Assembly: GCF_013306565.1 (NCBI RefSeq)
Contig: NZ_PZPO01000001.1
Span: 372,001-436,000, forward strand
Direction: 5' to 3'
DNA length: 64,000 bases
From: Hyphomicrobium sulfonivorans
GTDB lineage: Bacteria; Pseudomonadota; Alphaproteobacteria; Rhizobiales; Hyphomicrobiaceae
The notes under the pieces are model-generated. The model worked only from the letters and a program-made list of their open reading frames with translations, had not been told where the DNA came from and did not search any database. Positions 1 to 8,957 of this stretch are shown piece by piece. Each line of letters opens with the position of its first letter. The stretch's first letter is position 1. The translations under genes and the position numbers were made by a program.

Positions 1-74
1 ACGATCCGCGCCTGGCCGCCGATGAGACGGACCCACCGGGTTGCCTGACCTCGCCTGTTGAAGAAGCTGCCTGA
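1..74 (+). CDS. possible 3' tail of an upstream gene
   Basis: Reading from base 3, the + strand stays open for 23 codons and stops at TGA 72-74. The visible end is acidic and proline-containing and finishes in VEEAA. Nothing identifies a family, and the start lies outside the window. It could be the C-terminus of a real gene in the same direction as the monooxygenase at 126, or chance. About 50 bases separate its stop from that gene. Confidence 0.3.
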   Translation, partial: DPRLAADETDPPGCLTSPVEEAA

Positions 75-125
75 TACGCCGGCCCTGCATCTGGTGGCAC
101 CACCACCGGCTAGCCCTGCCACGCT

Positions 126-1340
126 GTGCCTGATCGAGTCATGACTGATCCAGCCGCCAGCCCCATTGCGAATGCGCCGGCGCTTATTCTCGGTGGCGGC
201 ATCGCCGGGCTGGCGAGCGCGCTTGCATTTGCCCGACAGGGCATCGCCTCGCACATCCTGGAAAAGCGCGCCAACTACAGCGAGGAAGGCGCCGGCATTC
301 AGATCGGCCCCAACGGGACGCGCATTCTGCAGCAGCTTGGCGTAGCGGAACGGCTGCAGCCATTGGTTGGCACTCCGGAAGCGCTGAGCGTGCGCGACGG
401 GCGCTCCGGTGCGCAGCTTGCTCTATTGCCACTCGGAGACTGGATCGCGCAACGGCACGGCGCACCCTATTGGACTGCGCACCGACGCGACCTGCACTCA
501 GCTCTGCTGGCTGCGGCTGAAGCCGAACCGCGCATTACCATCACGCTGGGCGATACCGCTGCTTCGATCACCTCCGACGATGCAGGCGTGAGCGTCGCAA
601 CGACCGCCGGCAGAAGCGCAAGCGGCTTCGCCCTCATTGCAGCGGATGGCATCGGCTCGACCGTACGCACCTCGCTGTTCGATGCCGCACAACCAACGCC
701 GTACGGCAAGAGCGCCGCGCGCAGCGTCATCCCCATCGCCGCTGCACCCGAACAGTTGCGGCGGCAGATTGTAACGATCTGGCTGCTGCCCGATGCGCAC
801 GTCGTGCATTATCCGGTTTCCGGAGGCCAGGAACTGGCAATGGTGGTGGTGCTGGACGACACGCACCTGAGCGACAGCTGGAACGAGCCGGTTCCGGTCG
901 GTGAAATAGAGCAGGCGCTGAGCGCATCCGCCCCCGCGCTGCGTAAGCTGATCATGCAGACACACGACTGGAAGCGCTGGACTTTGCGCACGCTGCCGGT
1001 GCCCGCTCAACTCGCAATCGGCAACGTCGCACTGGCCGGAGATGCAGCCCATCCGATGCTACCGTTCTTTGCTCAGGGCGGAGTTATGGCGCTGGAAGAC
1101 GCAGCAGTTCTGGCCGCAACGCTCGGGTCAAAGCAGAAAACAACTGGCGGGCTGCTGGCGGATTATGCCAGCAAGCGCCGCGCCCGTGTTGCTCGCGTCG
1201 TGGCAGCGTCGCAGCGCAATGGCCGCATCTATCATCTCGACGGCGCAGTTGCGCTGGCACGGAACGCTGTGCTGCGCATTGCCCCGCCGCAACATTTGAT
1301 GCGGCAATACGATTGGCTTTACGGCTGGCGAGCGACCTAG
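126..1340 (+). CDS. FAD-dependent monooxygenase, aromatic-ring hydroxylase type
   Basis: This is a class A flavoprotein monooxygenase of the salicylate / 3-hydroxybenzoate hydroxylase group, which uses NAD(P)H and oxygen to hydroxylate an aromatic substrate. The N-terminal Rossmann motif GGGIAGL (about residues 23-29) binds the ADP part of FAD. The middle motif AADGIGS is the DG box. Near residue 305 GDAAHPMLPF is the GD box that contacts the flavin ribityl chain and pyrophosphate. The 404-residue length is normal for the family. The open frame begins at GTG 126; an ATG at 141 (MTDPAAS) is an equally good start. Its last four bases overlap the end of the amidotransferase on the opposite strand. 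No aromatic-pathway genes adjoin it, so the substrate is unknown. Confidence 0.85.
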   Translation: MPDRVMTDPAASPIANAPALILGGGIAGLASALAFARQGIASHILEKRANYSEEGAGIQIGPNGTRILQQLGVAERLQPLVGTPEALSVRDGRSGAQLALLPLGDWIAQRHGAPYWTAHRRDLHSALLAAAEAEPRITITLGDTAASITSDDAGVSVATTAGRSASGFALIAADGIGSTVRTSLFDAAQPTPYGKSAARSVIPIAAAPEQLRRQIVTIWLLPDAHVVHYPVSGGQELAMVVVLDDTHLSDSWNEPVPVGEIEQALSASAPALRKLIMQTHDWKRWTLRTLPVPAQLAIGNVALAGDAAHPMLPFFAQGGVMALEDAAVLAATLGSKQKTTGGLLADYASKRRARVARVVAASQRNGRIYHLDGAVALARNAVLRIAPPQHLMRQYDWLYGWRAT

Positions 1341-2068
1341 TCCTGCATCTGCTCAATGGCGACATGCATGAAGTTGTCGTAGATGCGCCGCGAGTTTTTC
1401 AGAATGTCGGCAAAAGACTCAGAAACGCGGCGCTGTACGCCAACGGCGTAGTTAGGCGGATATTGCCGCGCTAATGCAGCTCGACTTGCATCCGAGTCTG
1501 CCCATTCACGGATCGATTGCTCGCTCGCTTCGATGTGATACTGCAGCCCGAAGGCTGCCGATCCGTAGCTCATGGCCGCCACGCGGCATTGCGGGCTGGA
1601 AGCAAGACAGGTCGCACCATCGGGCAGGCGTTTGACTTCTGCGCAGTGCCATTGAACACCGCGAAACAGCGGCTCCACCCCTTCAAACAGGCGATGGCAC
1701 ATCCCCTCATCGGACAACGATATTTCCGCCAGATCGAATTCGCACGCAGTCGCGGGGCCAACCTCACCACCCAAACTATCTGCCAACAACTGATGCCCAA
1801 GACAGACGCCAAAATACGGGCGATCCAAGTCTTTTACCCAACGGCGGATTGCTGCTTTCTCAGCTCGCAACCAGGGGTAAGCGTCCTCTTCCCACACATC
1901 CATAGTGCCGCCCAGGACGATCATAATATTGAATTGATCCAGATCCGGGATCTGATCGCCTGCATAAAATTTTATGATGGTGGGCTCGGCCCCGTCGGCC
2001 TTCAGGTGACCCGCGATGGTACCCGCACTACAGCTAGGCGAATGCTGAAAAATAATAACGCGGGGCAT
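1337..2068 (-). CDS. class I glutamine amidotransferase, GMP-synthase-like stand-alone domain
   Basis: The 243-residue protein is a single class I glutamine amidotransferase domain. The nucleophile elbow GVCLGHQ (about residues 87-93) supplies the catalytic Cys, and GLQYHIE (about residues 174-180) supplies the His-Glu pair. The early GGTMDV fits the oxyanion strand. No synthetase domain is fused, so it belongs to the free-standing group often labelled GMP synthase-like; related proteins include gamma-glutamyl hydrolases of polyamine breakdown. ATG 2066-2068 begins directly at the first beta strand (MPRVIIFQHS). The gene converges on the monooxygenase and lies downstream, on the same strand, of the response regulator. 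The physiological substrate cannot be read from the sequence. Confidence 0.85.
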   Translation of the reverse strand: MPRVIIFQHSPSCSAGTIAGHLKADGAEPTIIKFYAGDQIPDLDQFNIMIVLGGTMDVWEEDAYPWLRAEKAAIRRWVKDLDRPYFGVCLGHQLLADSLGGEVGPATACEFDLAEISLSDEGMCHRLFEGVEPLFRGVQWHCAEVKRLPDGATCLASSPQCRVAAMSYGSAAFGLQYHIEASEQSIREWADSDASRAALARQYPPNYAVGVQRRVSESFADILKNSRRIYDNFMHVAIEQMQD

Positions 2069-2252
2069 TGCGTGCGTGTCGATCCATTTTTCTGATTTTT
2101 GCGCAACGGATATGGTGCATGCTGACGAATTGCAAGCGCCGAAATGCTTTCCGAGGGAAAAAGCCGCAGCGCCGCTGATATGTGTCGCATCAATCGCGCC
2201 AAGCGCGAATGTCGAGCCAAACTAAACCCACCCAATGGATGTGGGAGCTCGG

Positions 2253-2864
2253 CTACTTCATTTCCATAGATACCCGGATGAGATCCGCAGTGCGGCCGAC
2301 CCCGAGTTTGTTCTTAATAATGGAACAGGTGTTGGCTACGGTTTTGTACGCTATTCCAATAGTCTGCGCGATCTCTGCGAGGCTGTTGCCCTCGCCCAGG
2401 AGCCGCAGGATTTCAATCTCGCGCATGGTCAATTGCTGCAGAGGATCTTCCGCAGAAAGCTGCGTGAAGGCCAGTGCGCTCGCGATTTCGCGTTCGACGT
2501 AGCGTCCCCCTTCGCCCACGCGCATCACGGCGGTGATAAGCTCATCCGCCCCCGCACTTTTGCTTACGTAGCCCCGTGCCCCGAGACGTAATGCCCGTGC
2601 CGCGTACAACGGCTCGGCGTGCATGGAGAACACCACCACCCGTGCCTTGTCGTCCTCGGTCATAAGGCGACGCAGAAGTTCAAGGCCGCCGATGCCGGCA
2701 AGGTTCAGATCCAGGACGATCAGATCAGGCGCCAACGTGCGAAACGACGCCAACGCCTCTTCTCCGGACGAAGCCTCGTGCAACTCCATTTCGCCGAGGT
2801 CGGCAAGCAGCCTGCGGATGCCCTCTCGCACCACGATATGATCGTCGACAAGCAGAATCTTCAT
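2253..2864 (-). CDS. two-component response regulator, NarL/FixJ (LuxR-type) family
   Basis: The 203-residue protein has a receiver domain followed by a LuxR-type helix-turn-helix. In the receiver, Asp7-Asp8 form the acid pocket, Asp52 in LIVLDLNL is the phosphorylation site, and the Lys in GYVSKSA (about residue 104) is the conserved switch lysine. The HTH (about residues 143-200) begins LTMREIEILRLLGEG and ends with a recognition helix around YKTVANTCSIIKNKL. It should activate or repress transcription when phosphorylated by a sensor kinase. No intact kinase gene is adjacent; what looks like the C-terminal scrap of one lies immediately upstream at 2987-3130. This regulator may therefore be orphaned or served by a distant kinase. 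Confidence 0.93.
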   Translation of the reverse strand: MKILLVDDHIVVREGIRRLLADLGEMELHEASSGEEALASFRTLAPDLIVLDLNLAGIGGLELLRRLMTEDDKARVVVFSMHAEPLYAARALRLGARGYVSKSAGADELITAVMRVGEGGRYVEREIASALAFTQLSAEDPLQQLTMREIEILRLLGEGNSLAEIAQTIGIAYKTVANTCSIIKNKLGVGRTADLIRVSMEMK

Positions 2865-2986
2865 ACCGAGGGGCCCCGAGCGTGGTGATCCGCGCCAAGT
2901 GAAATTATGGCTTCGCTGGAGCCACCAGACATCACGCCGGATCTGATGCCTTCATTGCCCAACTTATCGTGCGGCGCTGCCGCCGC

Positions 2987-3130
2987 CTAGGGAAGCCGTG
3001 ACCGGTGCAGAGGAAGCAATTCCAAAACGACAGAGAAAGTCGTTCCGCGCTTAATACGGCACAGATGCCATGCCGCACCATGGCACCTTCGACGCGGCCG
3101 GATTTTCCCTTCAGCATTCCAAAGACATAG
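2987..3130 (-). pseudogene. probable remnant of a sensor histidine kinase C-terminus
   Basis: On the minus strand, one frame reads GRVEGAMVRHG followed by AVLSAE, which resembles the G2-box helix and following strand of a HATPase_c domain. At the next codons the resemblance continues only in another frame, as RGTTFSVVLELLP, the classical last strand of sensor kinases, ending at a TAG at 2987-2989. A frameshift near 3050 and an in-frame stop a few codons upstream of 3130 leave no functional protein. Its position directly upstream of the response regulator fits a lost partner kinase. The stretch is short, so chance similarity is possible. Confidence 0.42.
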
Positions 3131-3148
3131 CTATTAGGTTAGGTGTGA

Positions 3149-4435
3149 TTGAAACACCCCAACGTTTTAGGAAACATCGTGCAGACAGGTAGCATCGGCA
3201 CTGCAGTCGTTATCGGTGGCGGCCCGGCTGGATTGATGGCAGCGGAAGTGCTGGCCGCCGGCGGGGCGCGTGTTGCTGTATATGACCGCATGCCCTCGCC
3301 GGCACGGAAGTTTCTGATGGCGGGCCGCGGCGGCCTGAACCTGACGCACAGTGAAGACCTGTCCCGCTTCCTGACCCGCTACGGCGCCAGCGAGGAACAG
3401 CTCCGACCGATGATCGACGCTCTGCCGCCGGACGCGGTACGACGCTGGTGCGAGGAGCTCGGCCAACAAACATTTGTCGGCTCCAGCGGCCGCGTTTTTC
3501 CGCAAGTAATGAAGGCTTCACCACTGTTGCGGGCATGGATCGCGCGCCTGACAGCGGCCGGCGTTTCGTTCCACATGCGCCACAACTGGCGCGGCTGGGA
3601 TGATGACGGCGCGCTGCTGATGGAAGGGCCGTCAGGGCCGCAAGCCATCAAGGCAGACGCCACCATACTCGCGCTTGGCGGGGCAAGCTGGCCGCGTCTC
3701 GGCTCGACCGGCGACTGGATCGCTCCGCTCGAAAACACTGGAACCGAAGTGGCGCCGCTATTGCCTGCGAACTGCGGATTTCTGGCTGAATGGTCGGATG
3801 TTTTCAAATCCCGCTGCGAAGGAAAACCGCTGAAACGCATCGCGGTAACGTTCAACGCTGAAACGGTGCGCGGCGAAGCGCTGATAACCGCGCGGGGCAT
3901 TGAAGGCGGCGCGATCTATGCGCTGTCCACCGACATCCGCCATCACATCCTGGCGAAGGGTTCGGCGCTGCTATGGCTCGATCTCAGGCCGGACATTACA
4001 ATGGATGATCTGGCTGCACGTCTCGCCAAGCCGCGCGGCAAGCAATCACTGGCGACGTTTCTGCGCAAAGCCGCAGCACTTTCACCGGTGGAAATTTCGC
4101 TGCTGCATGAATGCGCATCCCGGCCGTTGTCCGAACTCGACGCGCAAGAGCTGGCTGAACTCATCAAGCAACTGCCGCTGCGTCTTACCGGTGTAGCACC
4201 GCTCGCAACTGCCATTTCAAGTGCGGGCGGCGTGAAGTGGGGCGAGGTCGACGCGCACCTAATGCTGAAGCGCAAACCGGGTGTATTCATCGCCGGTGAG
4301 ATGCTGGACTGGGAAGCGCCGACCGGCGGCTATCTGCTGCAAGCGTGCTTCGCAACCGGAGCATGGGCCGCGCACGGCGCATTAGATTGGCTGCAACAGC
4401 GCAATGCAAACCCAACGTCGCAACGCGCAACATAA
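3149..4435 (+). CDS. NAD(P)/FAD-dependent oxidoreductase, YhiN/BaiN-like (TIGR03862 type)
   Basis: The protein begins with a dinucleotide-binding motif VIGGGPAGLMAAE and continues into the family motif KFLMAGRGGLNLTHSE. A C-terminal FAD-binding segment, GVFIAGEMLDWEAPTGGYLLQ, closes it. This order is typical of the HI0933/YhiN flavoproteins, specifically the shorter PP_4765-like subgroup of about 410 residues. The reaction in most bacteria is unknown; a distant relative, BaiN, acts on bile-acid intermediates. The frame opens at TTG 3149, preceded by a purine-rich AGGTTAGG; a GTG at 3179 is the alternative. The gene converges on the ABC-F gene with 34 bases between them. Confidence 0.85.
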   Translation: MKHPNVLGNIVQTGSIGTAVVIGGGPAGLMAAEVLAAGGARVAVYDRMPSPARKFLMAGRGGLNLTHSEDLSRFLTRYGASEEQLRPMIDALPPDAVRRWCEELGQQTFVGSSGRVFPQVMKASPLLRAWIARLTAAGVSFHMRHNWRGWDDDGALLMEGPSGPQAIKADATILALGGASWPRLGSTGDWIAPLENTGTEVAPLLPANCGFLAEWSDVFKSRCEGKPLKRIAVTFNAETVRGEALITARGIEGGAIYALSTDIRHHILAKGSALLWLDLRPDITMDDLAARLAKPRGKQSLATFLRKAAALSPVEISLLHECASRPLSELDAQELAELIKQLPLRLTGVAPLATAISSAGGVKWGEVDAHLMLKRKPGVFIAGEMLDWEAPTGGYLLQACFATGAWAAHGALDWLQQRNANPTSQRAT

Positions 4436-4469
4436 AGTGACATCGGCGAAAGGCCGCTCGATCACCCGA

Positions 4470-6308
4470 TCAGCCGCCCTCGATTTCCTCACGCAGCATT
4501 TCCAGCTCAAGCCACTGATCTTCAGCGCTTGAAAGCTCTGCCTCAACCGCCGCCAGACGGGCTGACTTTTCGGCAAACGCATTGGGATCGCGTGTGTAGA
4601 GTTTCGGATCGGCTAGCGCCGCGCCGAGTTGCTTCGCTTCGGTCTGCAGCGCGGCCATCTGCTTCGGCAGCGTTTCGAGCGCATGCTTTTCCTTGAAGCT
4701 CAACTTGCGTTTCGACGCCGGAGCGGACGCGGCCTGCTTAGCGGCTTTCTCCGCCGCCGCCTCTGATCCGCCAGCGTTTTTCGCAGCCTTTGATTTACCT
4801 GTCGCCCGGCCGGAGAGATCGCTGCCGCGCTGCCCCAGCATGTCGGAATAACCGCCCTCATACTCGCTCCAGCGGCCGTTACCTTCCGGCACGATCACCG
4901 AATGCACGACGCGATCGAGAAAGTCGCGATCATGGCTGATGAGAACGACGGTGCCGGAATAATCCGCCAGCATCTCTTCCAGAACGTCGAGCGTTTCCAG
5001 ATCGAGATCGTTGGTCGGCTCGTCAAGCACAAGCACGTTGGACGGCTTGGCCAGCGCGCGCGCCAGCATGAGGCGTCCACGCTCACCGCCGGATAGCACA
5101 CGCAGCGGGGTGCGCGCCTGCTCCGGCTGAAACAGAAAGTCCTTCATGTAGCTCACGACGTGCTTCGTCTTGCCGCCGACCGACACCTGATCGCCACGGC
5201 CGCGCGTCAGCGCTTCGGCCAGTGTCCAGTTCGGATCGAGACTGTCGCGATCCTGCTCCAGCGATGCCATCTCGATGCCGGCACCGATGCGCACCTCGCC
5301 GCTGTCCGGCGCCAGCTCGCCAATCAGCATGTTGACCAGCGTTGTCTTGCCCGAGCCGTTGGGGCCGACAATGCCGATGCGATCTCCGCGCATGATGCGG
5401 GCCGAAAAGCCGTCAACGATCGGGCGATCGCCATAGTGCTTGGCGATGTTCTTGACCTCGAACACAAGCGCACCGGATTTGTCAGCCTCCGCTGCCTCGA
5501 TAACAGCCTTACCTGTCGCCCGGCGATGGTCACTGCGCTGCTGGCGCAACCCCGCCAGTTCGGCCATGCGGCGCACGTTGCGCTTGCGGCGCGCTGTTAC
5601 GCCGTAACGAACCCAGTGCTCCTCACGCACGATCTTGCGGTCGAGCTTGTGTTGCTGCACCTCTTCCTCAGCAAGCTGCTGATCGCGCCAGGCCTCGAAA
5701 TCCTTGAAGCCCACCTCGACACGACGCGCCTGTCCGCGATCCAGCCACAGCGTTGCGCGCGAGAGCGACTCCAGAAACCGTCGGTCATGGCTGATGATCA
5801 CCAGCGCACCGCGCTGACCGGCGAGCGTCCCCTCCAGCCATTCGATGGTTGGCATGTCGAGGTGATTGGTGGGCTCGTCTAGCAGCAGGATATCGGGCTG
5901 TGGCGCCAGCACCCGCGCCAAGGCCACACGGCGCGCTTCGCCACCGGAAAGGTTCGTGGGGTCTTCTTCTCCGGTCATGCCCAGCTGCTGCAGCAGATAG
6001 CGCGCCTGATGGGCATCATCGCTGGCAGTCAGACCGGCCTCGACATAGGAGAGCGTCGTCGCATGGCCGGCGAAATCCGGCTCCTGCGGCAGATAGCGGA
6101 TAACCGCGCCGGGCTGGATGAAGCGTTCGCCACGGTCCGGCTCGACCAGCCCCGCGACGATCTTCAGCAGCGTGGATTTGCCCGAGCCGTTACGCCCGAC
6201 AAGACACACGCGCTCTCCGGCCGAAACGGAAAGCTCGACACCATCGAGCAGCGGATGGCCGCCGAAGGTAAGCGCGATGTCGCTGAGCTGCAGAAGCGGT
6301 GGCGCCAT
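4470..6308 (-). CDS. ABC-F family ATPase, Uup-like
   Basis: The 612-residue protein has two ABC domains in tandem and no membrane segments, the hallmark of ABC-F proteins that act on the ribosome or on nucleic acid. Walker A motifs are GRNGSGKS and GPNGSGKT; signature motifs are LSGGEARR and LSGGERGR. The inter-domain linker carries a basic stretch (YGVTARRKRNVRRM). The last ~90 residues are an Ala/Lys-rich region followed by a predicted coiled coil, as in Uup, which influences precise transposon excision and ribosome assembly in E. coli. ATG 6306-6308 (MAPPLLQLSD) places the first strand correctly; the open frame upstream of it has no family resemblance. A second ABC-F gene lies at 50832. 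Confidence 0.9.
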   Translation of the reverse strand: MAPPLLQLSDIALTFGGHPLLDGVELSVSAGERVCLVGRNGSGKSTLLKIVAGLVEPDRGERFIQPGAVIRYLPQEPDFAGHATTLSYVEAGLTASDDAHQARYLLQQLGMTGEEDPTNLSGGEARRVALARVLAPQPDILLLDEPTNHLDMPTIEWLEGTLAGQRGALVIISHDRRFLESLSRATLWLDRGQARRVEVGFKDFEAWRDQQLAEEEVQQHKLDRKIVREEHWVRYGVTARRKRNVRRMAELAGLRQQRSDHRRATGKAVIEAAEADKSGALVFEVKNIAKHYGDRPIVDGFSARIMRGDRIGIVGPNGSGKTTLVNMLIGELAPDSGEVRIGAGIEMASLEQDRDSLDPNWTLAEALTRGRGDQVSVGGKTKHVVSYMKDFLFQPEQARTPLRVLSGGERGRLMLARALAKPSNVLVLDEPTNDLDLETLDVLEEMLADYSGTVVLISHDRDFLDRVVHSVIVPEGNGRWSEYEGGYSDMLGQRGSDLSGRATGKSKAAKNAGGSEAAAEKAAKQAASAPASKRKLSFKEKHALETLPKQMAALQTEAKQLGAALADPKLYTRDPNAFAEKSARLAAVEAELSSAEDQWLELEMLREEIEGG

Positions 6309-6417
6309 TTTTTGATTTCGTCTCGCTGATGAGGGAACGGCTGATCGGCAGCCTGAAAGCGCCGCCCATGCGGGCGCCATAGCACAGAAGCCGGCGCACG
6401 ATCACGCTTCTTCGGTT

Positions 6418-6458
6418 CGCACCGGCGGCCGGCTCCCCGGAGGGGAGTCGCCGGTGCG
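6418..6458 (-). repeat. intergenic hairpin repeat, single copy (family copy A)
   Basis: On the minus strand a 10-bp outer stem CGCACCGGCG / CGCCGGTGCG encloses A, then an inner stem CTCCCC / GGGGAG with a 3-base loop, then the extra CCGGC on the 3' side only. The same asymmetric core appears at 33391-33541, 46599-46795 and 53652-53692. It lies between the start of the ABC-F gene and the end of the YcgN-like gene. Confidence 0.8.
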
Positions 6459-6466
6459 AGAAAAAA

Positions 6467-6958
6467 TCAAGTTGCCTGGCCAATTATGTAGCGGGCGATG
6501 TCAGTCTCCTTCACGCCCTTCTCGCTGCGGATCCAGCCCTGCCCCGATATACCTGCGCTGTGCACCGTTTCCGGATCGCCGGAAACCAGCGGGTGCCACC
6601 ATTCCAGCGGGCGGCCCTCAGCCAATGCGCGGTAGGCACACGAGTATGGCAGCCACGGCAGTGCGTCGATCATATCCGGCGTGATGCGGATGCAGTCCGG
6701 CACCTTCTTCTTGCGGTTCTCATAATCCTTGCAGGAGCAGCTCTGCGTATCCAGCAGCTTGCAGGCAAGGCGGGTGAGATAAATATCGCCGGTATCTTCG
6801 TCCTCGACCTTCAGCAGGCAGCACAGCCCGCACCGGTCGCACAGCATCTCCCATTCACCGCGCGACATCTCATCAAGGTTCTTCACCTCCCAGAACGGAC
6901 GGTATCCGGGAGCCTCTTGATTTTGCATCGATTTGCGCGTTTTGCGGGGCGTGCTCAT
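6467..6958 (-). CDS. YcgN family CxxCxxCC cysteine-cluster protein (UPF0260)
   Basis: The 163-residue protein carries the cysteine cluster CDRCGLCC (about residues 41-48) followed by further cysteines in [16 protein letters not shown], the pattern of the CxxCxxCC metal-chelating family. The [20 protein letters not shown] stretch before the cluster and the [20 protein letters not shown] block after it match UPF0260/YcgN rather than other members. It is presumed to bind zinc or iron in the cytoplasm; its role is unknown. ATG 6958 is used; an internal ATG at 6928 (MQNQEAPG) is possible. It is followed on the same strand by hairpin copy A and the ABC-F gene. Confidence 0.88.
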   Translation of the reverse strand: MSTPRKTRKSMQNQEAPGYRPFWEVKNLDEMSRGEWEMLCDRCGLCCLLKVEDEDTGDIYLTRLACKLLDTQSCSCKDYENRKKKVPDCIRITPDMIDALPWLPYSCAYRALAEGRPLEWWHPLVSGDPETVHSAGISGQGWIRSEKGVKETDIARYIIGQAT

Positions 6959-6988
6959 GGCGGGCTTTTAGCACATCCCACCGCGCCG

Positions 6989-7456
6989 TCACCCACCTGC
7001 GGCATTGGTGATGCGTACGAGACCGAAGGCGCGCAGCAACAGATAGCACCCAAGCGCGGCCGCAAGCGAAAAGCCGCCCACGATGGCAGCATGGAAGAAC
7101 ACCACGCTCCTTCCCATCGAATCCCTTGCAAAAAAAGCCGTCAGTGCCAGTACCGCCGGATAGATCAGCGACGCCGCCAAGCAGGCCGATACCGTGATCG
7201 GCCGCCCCCACGCGACCCAAGCCGCCAGCGCCAACCCACAGATCGCCGCCGGAACAGCCCCGATAAAGTATGAAATCTGCAGCCAGCCAAAAGCGGTGTT
7301 CAGCACGTCCATGGCGGTTCGCGAGCCGTCGTAAAAATTCGTCGACCACCGGAAGCTCTCCAACAGCACCAAGCCGACCAGGCCACCGATGGGCGGCCCT
7401 AGCCCGCAGACCACCGCAAAAACTTTCGCCGCGACGCTGATCGGTTGCCGTGCCAA
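6989..7456 (-). CDS. small integral membrane protein of unknown function
   Basis: The 155-residue protein contains four hydrophobic stretches long enough to span the membrane: near residues 8-28, 58-80, 88-108 and 120-146, with short hydrophilic loops between. I recognise no family or motif. The frame opens at TTG 7454-7456 with GGAGA five bases upstream, which supports that start. It lies 31 bases upstream of the YcgN-like gene on the same strand and diverges from creA, so the intervening ~150 bases should hold both promoters. Confidence 0.6.
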   Translation of the reverse strand: MARQPISVAAKVFAVVCGLGPPIGGLVGLVLLESFRWSTNFYDGSRTAMDVLNTAFGWLQISYFIGAVPAAICGLALAAWVAWGRPITVSACLAASLIYPAVLALTAFFARDSMGRSVVFFHAAIVGGFSLAAALGCYLLLRAFGLVRITNAAGG

Positions 7457-7608
7457 TTGCGTTCTCCAGAATTGCCGGGAAGCCGTTTACGGAGAAAACC
7501 GCCCGCTACTGTGGCCGGCCTCGGGTGAACCACCGACCATTGCAGCCCGCCGCCGCTATCGCCATCTGCAATCGCCGATCCGTCGGCGTCAATCGGGAGA
7601 ATATCGGA

Positions 7609-8112
7609 ATGCGCGCGCTTGCCCTCTGCCTCGGTCTTGTAACGCTCTCGGCGGTGGCTGCTCTGGCGAAGGATCCGGACCTCATTTTCAAGAAAACAAC
7701 CGTCTGGCAGTTCTTCTCGCCCGACCACAAGCTGGCGACCTACGCCATCGACGATCCCGATGTCGAAGGCGTCACCTGCTACTTCACCGTGCCGGAAAAG
7801 GGCGGCTGGAGTGGATGGCTGGGGCTGGCCGAGGAGCTGCCGAAGGCGTCTCTGGCGTGTCAGCAGGTCGGGCCAATCAAGTTCGCGGGTAAACTGAAGC
7901 AGGGCGATGAAGCCTTCAGCCAGCGCCGCTCGCTGATATTCAAGCGCATGCAGATCGTGCGCGGCTGCGATGCCAAGCGCAACGTGCTGGTCTATCTCGC
8001 CTACACCGATCGCCCGATCGAGGGCAGTCCGGAAAGCGCCACCGCCGCAGTTCCGATCAGCCCGTGGGGTGCCACCGAGCCGGTGAAGTGCAGCGACTGG
8101 ATCAAGGAATAA
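7609..8112 (+). CDS. creA: CreA family periplasmic protein
   Basis: The 167-residue product starts with a signal peptide (MRALALCLGLVTLSAVAALA, cleavage after ALA) and continues KDPDLIFKKTTVWQFFSPD. The phrase DPDVEGVTCYFT and the Cys pair in LACQQVGPI are typical of CreA, a conserved proteobacterial exported protein of unknown function named for its place beside the creBCD loci in enterics. ATG 7609 is chosen because GGGAGA lies about ten bases upstream and because the signal peptide starts there, although the frame is open from 7450. No creBCD genes are nearby. Only a short gap separates it from the PAP2 gene. Confidence 0.87.
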   Translation: MRALALCLGLVTLSAVAALAKDPDLIFKKTTVWQFFSPDHKLATYAIDDPDVEGVTCYFTVPEKGGWSGWLGLAEELPKASLACQQVGPIKFAGKLKQGDEAFSQRRSLIFKRMQIVRGCDAKRNVLVYLAYTDRPIEGSPESATAAVPISPWGATEPVKCSDWIKE

Positions 8113-8252
8113 CGCTGCACCAACTTGGATAGGTACATCGCTTTTCTCGTCGCCCGCATTTTTACTGCCTCGACGGCAATGTCTATGCGCACGCTGATCG
8201 ATGGTGCATAGACGTGTTCAGAGGGCATCGGCACCGTGTGCGGGGAAGCGAA

Positions 8253-8897
8253 GTGACGCAAATCAAGCAGCAGCCACTTACGAAACGCAGCGCACTTGCC
8301 GGCGCGCGCATGGGGTTCAACATTTTCTTCGTGCTGGCCGTCGCCATTTTCATCGGCTTGACGGAAGAGTTCGACCGCGCCGGTCTGCTTGCTGTGCAGA
8401 GCTGGGCAACGCCGGGGCTGACGGAGCTGGCTAACACGCTCAACAACATCGGATCGGCGCCGGTGATCTACGGCATGGCGGCCGTCATCGCGGTGGCGTT
8501 GCTGCTGCTCAGTCACAGGCTGCTGGCGATCAATCTGGCGTTGCTGATGGGCGCTGCGTTTCTCGCTAACCTGTTCGTAAAGTACCTGATGGCGCGGGCG
8601 CGGCCCGTTCCGGTGTTCGGTGAGGCCCCCGAGAGCTTTAGCTTTCCCAGCGGTCATGCGCTGATGGCTGCGTGTTTCTTCGGCTTCATCGGCATGCTCG
8701 TCACGGCGCGAATGCCCGATGCCTGGATGCGCGCGGTGGCGCTGACGCCATTCATCGCGTTGATTGCAGGCATCGGTCTGGCGCGGATCTATCAGGGCGT
8801 CCATTACCCCACCGACGTGATCGGCGGCTTTGTGCTGGCTCTTGCGCTGCTGATGACATTCGGCCCGCGCAACGCCGATGGCATGCGTCCGGCTTGA
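8253..8897 (+). CDS. PAP2 family membrane phosphatase
   Basis: This is a membrane-bound acid phosphatase of the PAP2 superfamily, which removes phosphate from lipids such as phosphatidate or undecaprenyl diphosphate. The three catalytic motifs are present in order: KYLMARARP (K-x6-RP), PSGHA, and ARIYQGVHYPTDVIGG (R-x5-H-x3-D), holding the nucleophile His and supporting Asp. Five or six hydrophobic segments surround them, as usual. The GTG at 8253, with CGGGGA a few bases upstream, is a better start than the GTG at 8214 where the frame opens. Substrate preference cannot be read from the sequence. Confidence 0.88.
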   Translation: MTQIKQQPLTKRSALAGARMGFNIFFVLAVAIFIGLTEEFDRAGLLAVQSWATPGLTELANTLNNIGSAPVIYGMAAVIAVALLLLSHRLLAINLALLMGAAFLANLFVKYLMARARPVPVFGEAPESFSFPSGHALMAACFFGFIGMLVTARMPDAWMRAVALTPFIALIAGIGLARIYQGVHYPTDVIGGFVLALALLMTFGPRNADGMRPA

Positions 8898-8957
8898 ACA
8901 TCGCTGTCGGCTAATTTACACGCGCCCGTCCGTCAGGTCGCCGGTGCGCCGAGGCAT

